Below, one piece after another: positions 1 through 7,552 of a stretch of DNA of 50,982 nt (the stretch's first letter is position 1; each line of letters begins with the position of its first letter). Source of the stretch: Burkholderia pseudomultivorans (GTDB lineage Bacteria; Pseudomonadota; Gammaproteobacteria; Burkholderiales; Burkholderiaceae); the NCBI RefSeq assembly GCF_902499075.1, contig NZ_CABVPP010000055.1, positions 1 through 50,982 on the forward strand, in the 5' to 3' direction. The position numbers and the translations under genes were made by a program. Under the pieces are notes generated by a model. It did not search any database. It was not told where the DNA came from and worked only from the letters and a program-made list of their open reading frames with translations.

Positions 1-855
1 CGGCGAGGCGGGCGCGGCCGGGGCCGGCAGCGCGCCGGGCGCCGCGCCGAGCGAGGCGGTCGCCTGCCGCGCCGCGTCGCGCAACGCGGTCGCGATCGGG
101 CCGTCCCACGCGACGTCGATCGACCCCGACGAACCGATGACCGTCAGCGCGAGCTGCAGGCGCCCGTCGGCGTCGAGCACCGGCACGCACATCGCGCTGA
201 CGCCCGGGCTCGGCAGATCGACGCTGCGCTCGATGCCGCGCACACGGATCGCGTCGAGTTCGGCTTGACGCTCGCGCGCATCCGGCGCGGGCGGCGTGCC
301 GTCGGCGCCCGCCAGCGTGCTGCCCGCGCCCGCCTGGCTGGCCGCCATCGCGTCGAGCTGCGCCGGGTCGCCGAAGGCGCGAAACACGCGGCCGGTGGCC
401 GTCGTGTCGAGCGACATCACCGAGCCGACATGCAGGTTCACATGCAGCGGATAACCGCCGTGCTCGATGCGCACGATCGTCGGCCCGAGCACGGCCGGCA
501 CCGACAGCGCGACGCTCAGGCCCACCGTTTCAGCGAGCCGTGTCGCATGAGGCAGCGCCGCGCGATAGGCCGGCTGGCGCTCGATCGACATCAGCCCGAG
601 CCGCAGCGACAGCGGCCCCGGCTCGTAGTTGCCGGTGATCGCGTCGCGCTTCACGAGCGCGAGCCGCGTCAGGCTGACGAGATAGGTGTGGGCCTGCGCG
701 GTCGACAGCTCGGCTGCCGCCGCCAGCTCCGACAGCCCGAGCGGCTTGCGCCGGCGCGCGAGCGCGTCGAGCAGCCGCCCGCCGACCTCGACGCTCTGGA
801 TCCCGCGCTGCGCCTTTTGCGGCGCGTCGTCTGCGCTGTCTTCGTGGTTCTGCAC
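1..855 (-). CDS. IclR-family transcriptional regulator (3' end off window)
   Basis: An open frame of 285 codons runs leftward and leaves the window without a stop, so the C-terminus is missing. The N-terminal part reads as the IclR winged helix-turn-helix (GIQSVEVGGRLLDAL, then ELSTAQAHTYLVSL), followed by the IclR effector-binding domain (GLSVALSVPA, TATGRVF, GVSAMCVPVLD). The start is taken as GTG at 855 because no ATG or TTG lies upstream in frame. It is divergent from the metallo-hydrolase gene, with an AT-rich intergenic region carrying a perfect inverted repeat, so it probably controls that gene and perhaps the transporters behind it. The effector is unknown; by analogy with other IclR proteins it may be an aromatic or small organic acid. 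Family assignment is secure; the target is inferred. Confidence 0.85.
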   Translation of the reverse strand, partial: MQNHEDSADDAPQKAQRGIQSVEVGGRLLDALARRRKPLGLSELAAAAELSTAQAHTYLVSLTRLALVKRDAITGNYEPGPLSLRLGLMSIERQPAYRAALPHATRLAETVGLSVALSVPAVLGPTIVRIEHGGYPLHVNLHVGSVMSLDTTATGRVFRAFGDPAQLDAMAASQAGAGSTLAGADGTPPAPDARERQAELDAIRVRGIERSVDLPSPGVSAMCVPVLDADGRLQLALTVIGSSGSIDVAWDGPIATALRDAARQATASLGAAPGALPAPAAPASP

Positions 856-950
856 GCGATGATTGTTCCGATGACGAAACCCCGCATGGTATCCGACGCC
901 ATTTAGCGCGCCAGCCCGCAGGTTTACCCGTATTAGACAATAGCAAGTCA

Positions 951-967
951 ATTTGTCATTGACAAAT
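951..967. promoter_or_regulatory. Perfect inverted repeat, candidate IclR operator
   Basis: ATTTGTCA and TGACAAAT form perfect 8-bp arms around a single T, in an AT-rich patch between the divergent iclR-type gene and the metallo-hydrolase gene. Size and position suit an operator for the adjacent IclR regulator. Binding is inferred. Confidence 0.5.
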
Positions 968-1032
968 ATCAGGCGCAGGCCGATGATCCGCTCACTCCCC
1001 TCAACACATGGCTCGCAGCCACGGAACGCAAC

Positions 1033-1992
1033 ATGGCCAAAGCATTCGCCTCCCAAGCCGATCTGGAAGAGAAGAAAGTCACCTGGACGCAGCTGTCCGA
1101 GAACGCGTACGCGTACACCGCCGAAGGCGACCCGAACTCCGGCGTGATCATCGGCGACGACAGCGTGCTGATCGTCGACACGACCGCGACGCCGGCGATG
1201 GCGCAGGACCTGATCGCGAAGATCCGCAGCGTGACCGACAAGCCGATCAAGCACGTCGTGCTGTCGCACTACCACGCGGTGCGCGTGCTGGGCGCGTCCG
1301 CGTATTTCGCCGAAGGCGCGCAGCAGGTGATCGCGAGCCGCGGCACGTACGAGATGATCGTCGAGCGCGGCGAGGCCGACATGAAGTCGGAGATCGAGCG
1401 CTTCCCGCGCCTGTTCGCGGGCGTCGAGACGGTGCCGGGCCTGACCTGGCCGACGCTCGTGTTCGAGCGCGAGATCACGCTGTTCCTCGGCAAGCTCGAA
1501 GTGAAGATCATGCACGTCGGCTCGGGCCATACGAAGGGCGACACGATCGTCTGGCTGCCGTCGCAGAAGGTGCTGTTCTCGGGCGACCTGGTCGAATACG
1601 ACGCCGCGTGCTACTGCGGCGACGCGCAGCTCGAACAGTGGCCGGCCACGCTCGAGGCGCTGCGCGCGCTCGGCGCCGAGAAGCTGGTGCCGGGCCGCGG
1701 CCCCGCGCTGCTGAATCCGGCCGAGGTGAACCAGGGCCTCGACTACACGAAGGATTTCGTGACGACGCTGCTCGCGCAGGGCCGCAAGGCCGTCGAGCAG
1801 AAGCTCGACCTGAAGGCCGCGATGGCGCTCACGCGCGAGGCGATGGATCCGAAGTTCGGCCACGTGTTCATCTACGAGCACTGCCTGCCGTTCGACGTGT
1901 CGCGCGCATTCGACGAGGCGAGCGGCATTACCCATCCGCGCATCTGGACGGCGGAGCGCGACAAGGAAATGTGGACCGCGCTGCAGAGCTGA
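1033..1992 (+). CDS. MBL-fold metallo-hydrolase with reduced metal-binding motif
   Basis: A 319-residue metallo-beta-lactamase-fold protein, with the usual early beta-strands (GVIIGDDSVLIVDTTATP) and the metal-loop region LSHYHAVRVLGAS. The family motif is HxHxDH. Here His79 and His81 are present, but Asp and His are replaced by Val83 and Arg84. His166 (GSGHTKGD) and Asp185 (FSGDLVEYD) are kept, whereas the C-terminal PGHGP motif reads PGRGP (Arg222). The first metal site is therefore intact and the second has lost its ligands, suggesting a mononuclear enzyme. The substrate cannot be named. It faces the IclR gene and is followed by a terminator, so it is probably a single-gene transcript. Start at ATG 1033; upstream spacing to a Shine-Dalgarno sequence is weak. 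Confidence 0.85.
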   Translation: MAKAFASQADLEEKKVTWTQLSENAYAYTAEGDPNSGVIIGDDSVLIVDTTATPAMAQDLIAKIRSVTDKPIKHVVLSHYHAVRVLGASAYFAEGAQQVIASRGTYEMIVERGEADMKSEIERFPRLFAGVETVPGLTWPTLVFEREITLFLGKLEVKIMHVGSGHTKGDTIVWLPSQKVLFSGDLVEYDAACYCGDAQLEQWPATLEALRALGAEKLVPGRGPALLNPAEVNQGLDYTKDFVTTLLAQGRKAVEQKLDLKAAMALTREAMDPKFGHVFIYEHCLPFDVSRAFDEASGITHPRIWTAERDKEMWTALQS

Positions 1993-2004
1993 CCGGCACA
2001 CGAC

Positions 2005-2038
2005 GGCGGAGCACCCGGCAGGGCGCTCCGCCTTTTTT
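2005..2038 (+). terminator. Rho-independent terminator after the metallo-hydrolase
   Basis: GGCGGAGC and GCTCCGCC (8-bp arms) enclose a 12-nt loop and are followed at once by six T residues, 12 bp after the stop codon at 1992. This is a textbook intrinsic terminator and separates the hydrolase from the MFS genes. Confidence 0.85.
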
Positions 2039-2165
2039 CTGAAGCGGCGACCGGCTGCCTGCCGCGGCCGGCCCGCCCGTATCCGATCCAATTAGAAAGC
2101 AGGGCGCACGCACGCCCTCGGTGACGGCTGCGCGCCCGATTCGCGCGGCCGGTTTGGAGACAGAC

Positions 2166-3524
2166 ATGCCCCAATCGCTTCCCGCCGAAGCGACGCTCGC
2201 GCACGCGGGCGCTTCGGTTTCCTCAGCAACGGACGACGCGCTGCTGTTCCGCAGAATCGCATGGCGGATCGTGCCGTTCCTGTTCCTCTGCTACGTCGTG
2301 TCGTTCCTCGACCGCATCAACATCGGCTTCGCACAGTTGCAGATGAAGCACGACCTCGGCTTCAGCGATGCGATGTACGGCCTCGGCGCCGCGGTGTTCT
2401 ACGTCGGCTACGTGTTTTGCGAGGTGCCGAGCAACATGCTGCTCGCGCGTTTCGGCGCGCGCCGCACCTTCACGCGGATCATGCTGCTGTGGGGCATCGC
2501 GTCGACCGGGATGATGTTCGTGTCGCAGCCGTCGCATTTCTACGTGCTGCGCTTCCTGCTCGGCGTGTTCGAGGCCGGCTTCTTCCCCGGCATCGTGCTG
2601 TACCTGACCTACTGGTTTCCGGCCAACCGGCGCGCGGCGGCGATCTCGGTGTTCTTCGCGGGCGTCGCGGTCGCGGGCGTGCTGGGCGGCCTGATGTCGG
2701 GCTGGATCATGCGCGACATGAGCGGCGTGCTCGGGCTGCACGGTTGGCAGTGGATGTTCGCGATCGAAGGCGCGCCGGCGATCCTGCTCGCGTTCGTCGC
2801 GTTCATGCTGCTCGTCGATCGTCCGCAGGACGCTGCGTGGCTCACGTCCGACGAAAAGGCGCGCGTCGCCGCGCTGTGCGCGGACGGGCGCGGCACGGCG
2901 CACGACGCGCACGACGCGCACGACCGGCGCAGCCTGGCCGCCGCGCTGACGAACCCGCGCGTGTACCTGTTCGCGTTCATCTATTTCTCGCTGACCTGCG
3001 CGTCGCTGACGCTCAACTTCTGGATGCCGCTGATGATTCGCGACTTCGGCGTGACCGACGTCGTGGCGGTGAGCCTCTACACGGTCGTGCCGAACGCGGT
3101 CGGCGCGGTCGGGCTGATCCTGATCGCGCGCCGCTCGGACCGCACCGGCGAACGCCGCCGGCACTTCGCGGCCTGCACGATCGGCGGCGGCCTCGCGCTC
3201 GCGGCGCTGACGCTGCATCTGCACAGCTTTGCCGCGATGCTCGCCTGCCTGTCGATCGCCGCGACGCTGATCTTCGCCGCGCTGCCGATCTTCTGGGCCG
3301 TGCCGACCCGCTATCTGTCGGGCAATGCGGCCGCCGCCGGGATCGCGCTGATCAGCAGCATCGGCATTACGAGCGGCATCGTCAGCCCGTGGGTGATCGG
3401 GCTGATCCGCACGCGCACCGGCAGCATGGACCTCGCCGTGTACCTGCTGGCCGCGCTGCTGGTGGTCAGCGGCGCGGCGCTGATGCTCGGCGTGAAGGAC
3501 GAGCGCGCGGCGCAACGCAACTGA
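2166..3524 (+). CDS. MFS transporter, anion:cation symporter type (copy 1)
   Basis: A 452-residue inner-membrane protein with the major facilitator pattern of about twelve hydrophobic segments. Early family motifs are FLDRINIGFAQLQMKHDLG, then EVPSNMLLARFGARRTFTRI and GVFEAGFFPGIVLYLTYWF. These place it in the ACS (phthalate, tartrate, glucarate, hydroxyphenylacetate) subgroup, which imports organic anions with protons. ATG 2166 is preferred over an upstream in-frame GTG at 2121 because TTGGAGAC lies a few bases before it. The central cytoplasmic loop carries three HDA-type repeats absent from its neighbour. The next gene is a close paralogue, so the pair arose by tandem duplication. The substrate is unknown; nearby cupin and IclR genes suggest an aromatic or carboxylic acid. 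Confidence 0.88.
   Translation: MPQSLPAEATLAHAGASVSSATDDALLFRRIAWRIVPFLFLCYVVSFLDRINIGFAQLQMKHDLGFSDAMYGLGAAVFYVGYVFCEVPSNMLLARFGARRTFTRIMLLWGIASTGMMFVSQPSHFYVLRFLLGVFEAGFFPGIVLYLTYWFPANRRAAAISVFFAGVAVAGVLGGLMSGWIMRDMSGVLGLHGWQWMFAIEGAPAILLAFVAFMLLVDRPQDAAWLTSDEKARVAALCADGRGTAHDAHDAHDRRSLAAALTNPRVYLFAFIYFSLTCASLTLNFWMPLMIRDFGVTDVVAVSLYTVVPNAVGAVGLILIARRSDRTGERRRHFAACTIGGGLALAALTLHLHSFAAMLACLSIAATLIFAALPIFWAVPTRYLSGNAAAAGIALISSIGITSGIVSPWVIGLIRTRTGSMDLAVYLLAALLVVSGAALMLGVKDERAAQRN
2898..2924 (+). repeat. Three 9-nt tandem repeats in the MFS central loop
   Basis: GCGCACGAC occurs three times head to tail in frame, giving an Ala-His-Asp repeat in the cytoplasmic loop between the two transporter halves. 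The paralogue downstream lacks it. Confidence 0.9.
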
Positions 3525-3616
3525 ACGCAGGCCGGACGCTGCGCGCGGGCGGCGGCGGCCGGCATGCCACGTCGACGCCCGCGTACCTGCACACGCATTC
3601 ATCGAGGAGACCATCG

Positions 3617-4972
3617 ATGTCATCCCCCCTTCGAGCCGACGTCGCGCGCACCGTCGCGTCCGGCGCGAGCGCGACGGACAATCACGCGCTGTATCGCCGC
3701 ATCGGCGCGCGGATCGTGCCGTTCCTGTTCATCTGCTACATCGTGTCGATCCTCGACCGCAGCAACATCGGCTTCGCGCAGTTGCAGATGCGGCAGGATC
3801 TCGGCCTGACCGACGCGATGTACAGCCTCGGCGCGGTGCTGTTCTTCGTCGGCTACGTGCTGTTCGAGGTGCCGAGCAATGCGCTGCTGCGCCGTTTCGG
3901 CGCGCGCCGCACCTTCGCGCGGATCATGTTCCTGTGGGGCGCCGTGTCGGTCGCGATGATCACCGTCGACAGCGCGCGGCACTTCTATGCGCTGCGCTTC
4001 CTGCTCGGCGTGTTCGAGGCCGGCTTCTTCCCGGGCGTCGTGTTCTACCTGACGTACTGGTATCCGGCGCGGCGGCGCGCGTCGGTGCTGTCGATCTTCT
4101 ATGCGGGCGTCGCGGTCGCGGGGATGATCGGCGGCCTGCTGTCGGGCTGGATCATGCGCGGCATGTCGGGTTTGCTCGGCCTGCACGGCTGGCAATGGAT
4201 GTTCGCGATCGAGGGCGCGCCGGCGATCCTGCTCGGCGTGATCGCGTGGTTCTGGCTCTGCGATCGTCCCGAACACGCGCGCTGGCTGTCCGACGACGAC
4301 CGGCAGCGGCTCGCGGCCGACCTGGCCGCCGACCGCGCCGATGCGCCCGCGCAGGCGGCACGGTCGCTGCGGCAGGTACTCGTGCAGCCGCGCACCTACC
4401 TGTTCGCGTTCATCTACTTCTCGCTGACCACCGCGCTGCTGATGCTGCTGTTCTGGATGCCGCTGATGATCCGCGAATTCGGCATCCACGACGTCGTGCA
4501 GATCAGCCTGCTGTCGATCGTGCCGAACGCGATTGGCGCGGCGGGCCTGATCGCGATCGCGCGGCGTTCGGACCGCCGCCGCGAGCGGCGCTGGCACTTT
4601 GCCGCGTGCGCACTCGGCGGCGCGGCCGCGCTCGCGCTGCTGACGCTGCACCTGCCGAGCATCGTCGCGATGATGGCGCTGCTGTCGGTCGCCGCGATGC
4701 TGATCTTCGCCGCGCATCCGGTGTTCTGGGCGGTGCCGTCCGCGTATTTCTCGGGCGCCGGCGCGGCGGGCGGGATCGCGCTGATCAGCAGCATCGGCGT
4801 GTCGAGCGGGATGATCACGCCGTGGATCGTCGGCGTGATCCGCACCCAAACCGGCAGCATGGATCCGGCGATGCTGATGATCGCCGCGCTGCTGGCCGCG
4901 TGCGCGGTGGCGATGCTGGTCGGCGTGCAGGCGGCGCCGCGCGGCGCGGCGGAGGCGGGTGTGTCGGAGTGA
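3617..4972 (+). CDS. MFS transporter, anion:cation symporter type (copy 2)
   Basis: A 451-residue paralogue of the preceding gene, aligning with it along the whole length: ILDRSNIGFAQLQMRQDLG, EVPSNALLRRFGARRTFARI, GVFEAGFFPGVVFYLTYWY and the shared LHGWQWMFAIEGAPAILL. The ATG at 3617 follows GAGGAGACC with good spacing. The 92-bp gap after copy 1 has no clear terminator, so the two may be co-transcribed. The central loop has no HDA repeat and the last third diverges more than the first. As for copy 1, a role in organic-anion import is known for the family, but the substrate is not visible. It ends 21 bp from the convergent cupin gene. Confidence 0.88.
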   Translation: MSSPLRADVARTVASGASATDNHALYRRIGARIVPFLFICYIVSILDRSNIGFAQLQMRQDLGLTDAMYSLGAVLFFVGYVLFEVPSNALLRRFGARRTFARIMFLWGAVSVAMITVDSARHFYALRFLLGVFEAGFFPGVVFYLTYWYPARRRASVLSIFYAGVAVAGMIGGLLSGWIMRGMSGLLGLHGWQWMFAIEGAPAILLGVIAWFWLCDRPEHARWLSDDDRQRLAADLAADRADAPAQAARSLRQVLVQPRTYLFAFIYFSLTTALLMLLFWMPLMIREFGIHDVVQISLLSIVPNAIGAAGLIAIARRSDRRRERRWHFAACALGGAAALALLTLHLPSIVAMMALLSVAAMLIFAAHPVFWAVPSAYFSGAGAAGGIALISSIGVSSGMITPWIVGVIRTQTGSMDPAMLMIAALLAACAVAMLVGVQAAPRGAAEAGVSE

Positions 4973-4993
4973 CGAGACCCGGTCGCCCGCCGC

Positions 4994-5485
4994 TCAGCGC
5001 GTGACGAACGGCGCGACGTCGCCGGGCGCCGTGCGCGCATGCTTGCGCTGCCGCAGCAGTGCGACGCGGCAGTTCTCGCGCGCGGTTTCGCGGCCGTCGT
5101 CGTCGAGCAGCACCAGGTCGCCGCGCATCACGTTTAACGTGATCACGTCCTCGCCCGGCGCGCCGAGCGTTTCCGGCGTATGCACCGAGCCGGCCGGTTC
5201 GAGCACGGTCGAGCCGGCCTGCGCGATCCAGTCGTACTCGCGGTAGCGCCACGCGCCCTGCAACGTATGGACGAACACCCGTCCGTCGTGGCGATGGCGC
5301 GGCAGCGTGCCGCCGGCCGGCATCTTCAGCAGCGCGGTCAGCGTGTCCTCGGCCGCGTCGATGTGCAGATACTTGATTGCGAGCCCCGGCAGGTCCGCGC
5401 TCATCGGCAGCCACGGCAACGCGTCGCCGGGCAGGCACGAGATCGGCGGCAGGTCGGTCGGGAGCGGGGCGGGCGGCTGCGTCAT
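4994..5485 (-). CDS. Cupin protein of the 2,4'-dihydroxyacetophenone dioxygenase family
   Basis: A small beta-barrel protein of about 163 residues. The cupin motif reads LPRHRHDGRVFVHTLQGAWRY, with metal-binding histidines in PRHRH and a second half around GSTVLEPAGSVHTPE. It matches the family containing 2,4'-dihydroxyacetophenone dioxygenase, which uses iron to cleave the bond between two carbonyl-bearing carbons. The true substrate here is unknown. ATG 5485 was chosen; an in-frame ATG at 5521 would add 12 arginine-rich residues and neither has a clear ribosome-binding site. It converges on the two MFS transporters, which could import its substrate; that link is inference from proximity. 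Confidence 0.75.
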   Translation of the reverse strand: MTQPPAPLPTDLPPISCLPGDALPWLPMSADLPGLAIKYLHIDAAEDTLTALLKMPAGGTLPRHRHDGRVFVHTLQGAWRYREYDWIAQAGSTVLEPAGSVHTPETLGAPGEDVITLNVMRGDLVLLDDDGRETARENCRVALLRQRKHARTAPGDVAPFVTR

Positions 5486-5605
5486 GGCGAGAAGGCGGAA
5501 GCGGAGGGAACGAGCGCGCATTATCGCAGAGCGCCTGTCGCACGACTAAGCTCGGCGCGGCCGGCTATCGCCGACGGGGACGCACCCAAGGCAGGCCGTC
5601 CGGCG

Positions 5606-5643
5606 ATATATGCAGTAAAACTGTACAGTTTTACTGCATATAT
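5606..5643. promoter_or_regulatory. 38-bp perfect palindrome, candidate MarR operator
   Basis: Positions 5606-5624 and 5625-5643 are exact reverse complements (19-bp arms, no spacer, centre GTAC). Only 5 of 19 bases per arm are G or C, in an otherwise very GC-rich region. The right end lies 15 bp before the MarR start codon and overlaps TATA-like promoter sequence. Autorepressor binding is the simplest reading; MarR sites are usually shorter, so two dimers may bind. Confidence 0.75.
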
Positions 5644-5658
5644 GCTATCGTCGAGGCC

Positions 5659-6129
5659 ATGAACCCGCGATCCTCGTCCCCCGCAACGCCTCCGCTGGCC
5701 GGTCTCGCCGGCGAACTCCGCATCTCCGTCGGCAAGCTGATGCGCCGGATGCGCGAGCAAACCCACCCGAACGATCTCACGTCCTCGCAGAAATCGGTGC
5801 TGCTGCGGCTCGACCGCGACGGCCCCGCGACCGTGTCCGCGCTGGCGCGCGCGGAAAGCGTGCGCCCGCAGTCGATGCGCGTGACGGTTGCGACGCTGGA
5901 AGCGATGGGCGCCGTCGGCGGCGAACCCGATCCGACCGACGGCCGGCAGACGCTGATCGCGCTGACGCCCGGTTTCCGCGACGTGCTGCAGGCCGACCGG
6001 GCCGCCAAGGACGACTGGCTGTTCCGCGCGCTGCATGCGCAACTGTCGGAGCAGGAACAGGCCGAGCTCGCATCCGCCGTGAAGCTGCTGCAGCGGCTTG
6101 CCGAATTCGACGAACCGGCGCGCCCGTGA
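5659..6129 (+). CDS. MarR-family transcriptional regulator
   Basis: A 156-residue winged-helix protein. The MarR core is visible as LTSSQKSVLLRLDRDGPATV, then ALARAESVRPQSMRVTVATLEAMG (recognition helix region) and the wing DPTDGRQTLIALT, with flanking dimerisation helices. The start at ATG 5659 follows GAGG with short spacing and sits 15 bp from the end of the 38-bp palindrome. MarR proteins normally repress themselves and an adjacent efflux or catabolic gene until a phenolic or drug ligand is bound. The next large gene in the same direction is an MFS exporter, so a MarR-controlled efflux operon is the likely role. The ligand is unknown. Confidence 0.9.
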   Translation: MNPRSSSPATPPLAGLAGELRISVGKLMRRMREQTHPNDLTSSQKSVLLRLDRDGPATVSALARAESVRPQSMRVTVATLEAMGAVGGEPDPTDGRQTLIALTPGFRDVLQADRAAKDDWLFRALHAQLSEQEQAELASAVKLLQRLAEFDEPARP

Positions 6130-6166
6130 ACTGCATCGACCCGCGCGGCGGAAGGAAAGCCTGAAC

Positions 6167-6277
6167 ATGGACATTCCGTATTTGAAGTCGTACCGCATCG
6201 GCGGCGCGTGCGTCGCGAGTGCCGTCGCGCATCCCGTTCGCGCGCTGCACGGCGGCCGTGCTCCGGAGCGGCCATGA
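6167..6277 (+). CDS. Possible 36-residue leader ORF coupled to the MFS exporter
   Basis: ATG 6167 is preceded by GGAAGG with plausible spacing and opens a 36-codon frame starting MDIPYLKSYRIGG. Its TGA stop (6275-6277) overlaps the exporter's ATG (6274-6276) as ATGA, the classic arrangement for translational coupling. The peptide matches no family I know. It may be a real small protein, a regulatory leader, or chance: in DNA this GC-rich, short open frames are common. The ribosome-binding site and stop-start overlap are what lift it above background. Confidence 0.35.
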   Translation: MDIPYLKSYRIGGACVASAVAHPVRALHGGRAPERP

Positions 6278-7530
6278 GCGTGCCGGCCGCGGGCGGCGTG
6301 TTCCGCTCGCTTCGCAGCTTCAACTATCGCGTGTGGGCGGCGGGCGCGTTGGTGTCGAACATCGGCACGTGGATCCAGCGCACCGCGCAGGACTGGCTCG
6401 TGCTGACACAGCTGACGCACCACGACGCGTCGGCGGTCGGCATCGTGATGTCGCTGCAGTTCGGCCCGCAACTGCTGCTGCTGCCGTGGACGGGCTACGC
6501 GGCCGACCGCTTCAACCAGCGCCGGCTGCTGATGGCGACGCAGGCGCTGATGGGCGCGCTCGCGCTCGTGCTGGGCGTGCTGACGGTCACGGGCGTCGTG
6601 CAGCTATGGCACGTGTATCTGTTCGCGTTCCTGTTCGGCTGCGCGTCGGCGTTCGATGCGCCGGTGCGGCAGACCTTCGTCGCGGAGCTGGTCGCCGATC
6701 GCGAGCTCGCGAACGCAGTCGCGCTCAATTCGACGTCGTTCAACGCGGCGCGGATGATCGGGCCGGCGGCGGCCGGCTTCATCATCGCGTCGGTCGGCAC
6801 GGGCTGGGCGTTCCTGATCAACGGGCTCAGCTTCGTCGCGGTGCTCGCGTCGCTGTCGCGGCTGCGCGTCGACGAGCTGCGCGAAAACGCACGGGCCGGC
6901 CACCGGCGCGGCAGCCTGCTGGAAGGGTTTCGTTACGTGTGGCATCGCCCGGACCTGAAGGCGACGCTCGCGATGCTGTTCCTGATCGGCACCTTCGGGC
7001 TGAATTTCCCGCTGTTCATCTCGACGATGGCGGCCGGCGTGTTCCATGTCGACGCGCGCGGCTTCGGCATCCTGTCGTCGATGATGGCGGTCGGCACGAT
7101 CTCGGGCGCGCTGCTCGCGGCCCGTCGCGAACGGCCGCAATTCCGGCATCTGTGGGCCGGCGCGGCGATGTTCGGCGTCGGCTGCACGCTGGGCGCACTC
7201 GCGCCGAGCTACTGGCTGTTCGCGGCGGCGCTCGTGATGACCGGGATCGCCGCGATGACCTTCACCAATTCGACCAACGCGCTGATGCAGTTGTCGACCG
7301 AGCCGGCGATGCGCGGGCGCGTGATGGCGCTGCGCCTCGCGGTCGCGTTCGGCGGCACGCCGATCGGCGCGCCGGTCGCGGGCTGGGTCGCGAACCATCT
7401 CGGTCCGCGCTGGGCGCTCGGCGTCGGCGCGGCGTCCGGCTTCGCAGCGGCGCTCGTCGCCGTGTATTTCGTCACGCGCAAGCGGCCGCCGCCGGCCCCG
7501 GACGAGACGATCGACCGGTACGACGCGTGA
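6274..7530 (+). CDS. MFS exporter (MFS_3 / EntS-like)
   Basis: A 418-residue major facilitator protein with about twelve membrane spans. The start region FRSLRSFNYRVWAAGALVSNIGTW and the loop AADRFNQRRLLMATQ are typical of the MFS_3 group, which includes EntS-like and macrolide or multidrug exporters. Other family signatures are FDAPVRQTFVAELV and NSTSFNAARMIGPAAAG. ATG 6274 follows CCGGAGCGGCC, and an upstream short frame ends in overlap with it. It lies downstream of the MarR gene on the same strand, 144 bp away, and is the probable target of that regulator. An export role, perhaps for a toxic aromatic compound or drug, is inferred from family and context. It converges with the LysR gene, 22 bp away. 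Confidence 0.85.
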   Translation: MSVPAAGGVFRSLRSFNYRVWAAGALVSNIGTWIQRTAQDWLVLTQLTHHDASAVGIVMSLQFGPQLLLLPWTGYAADRFNQRRLLMATQALMGALALVLGVLTVTGVVQLWHVYLFAFLFGCASAFDAPVRQTFVAELVADRELANAVALNSTSFNAARMIGPAAAGFIIASVGTGWAFLINGLSFVAVLASLSRLRVDELRENARAGHRRGSLLEGFRYVWHRPDLKATLAMLFLIGTFGLNFPLFISTMAAGVFHVDARGFGILSSMMAVGTISGALLAARRERPQFRHLWAGAAMFGVGCTLGALAPSYWLFAAALVMTGIAAMTFTNSTNALMQLSTEPAMRGRVMALRLAVAFGGTPIGAPVAGWVANHLGPRWALGVGAASGFAAALVAVYFVTRKRPPPAPDETIDRYDA

Positions 7531-7552
7531 CCGGCCGGCGCGATCGCTCCGA

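Noticed and set aside
2223-4849. Long antisense frames over both MFS genes
   Set aside because: Composition is Arg/His/Gln/Ala-rich, as expected for antisense of hydrophobic GC-rich genes; no start signals or domains.
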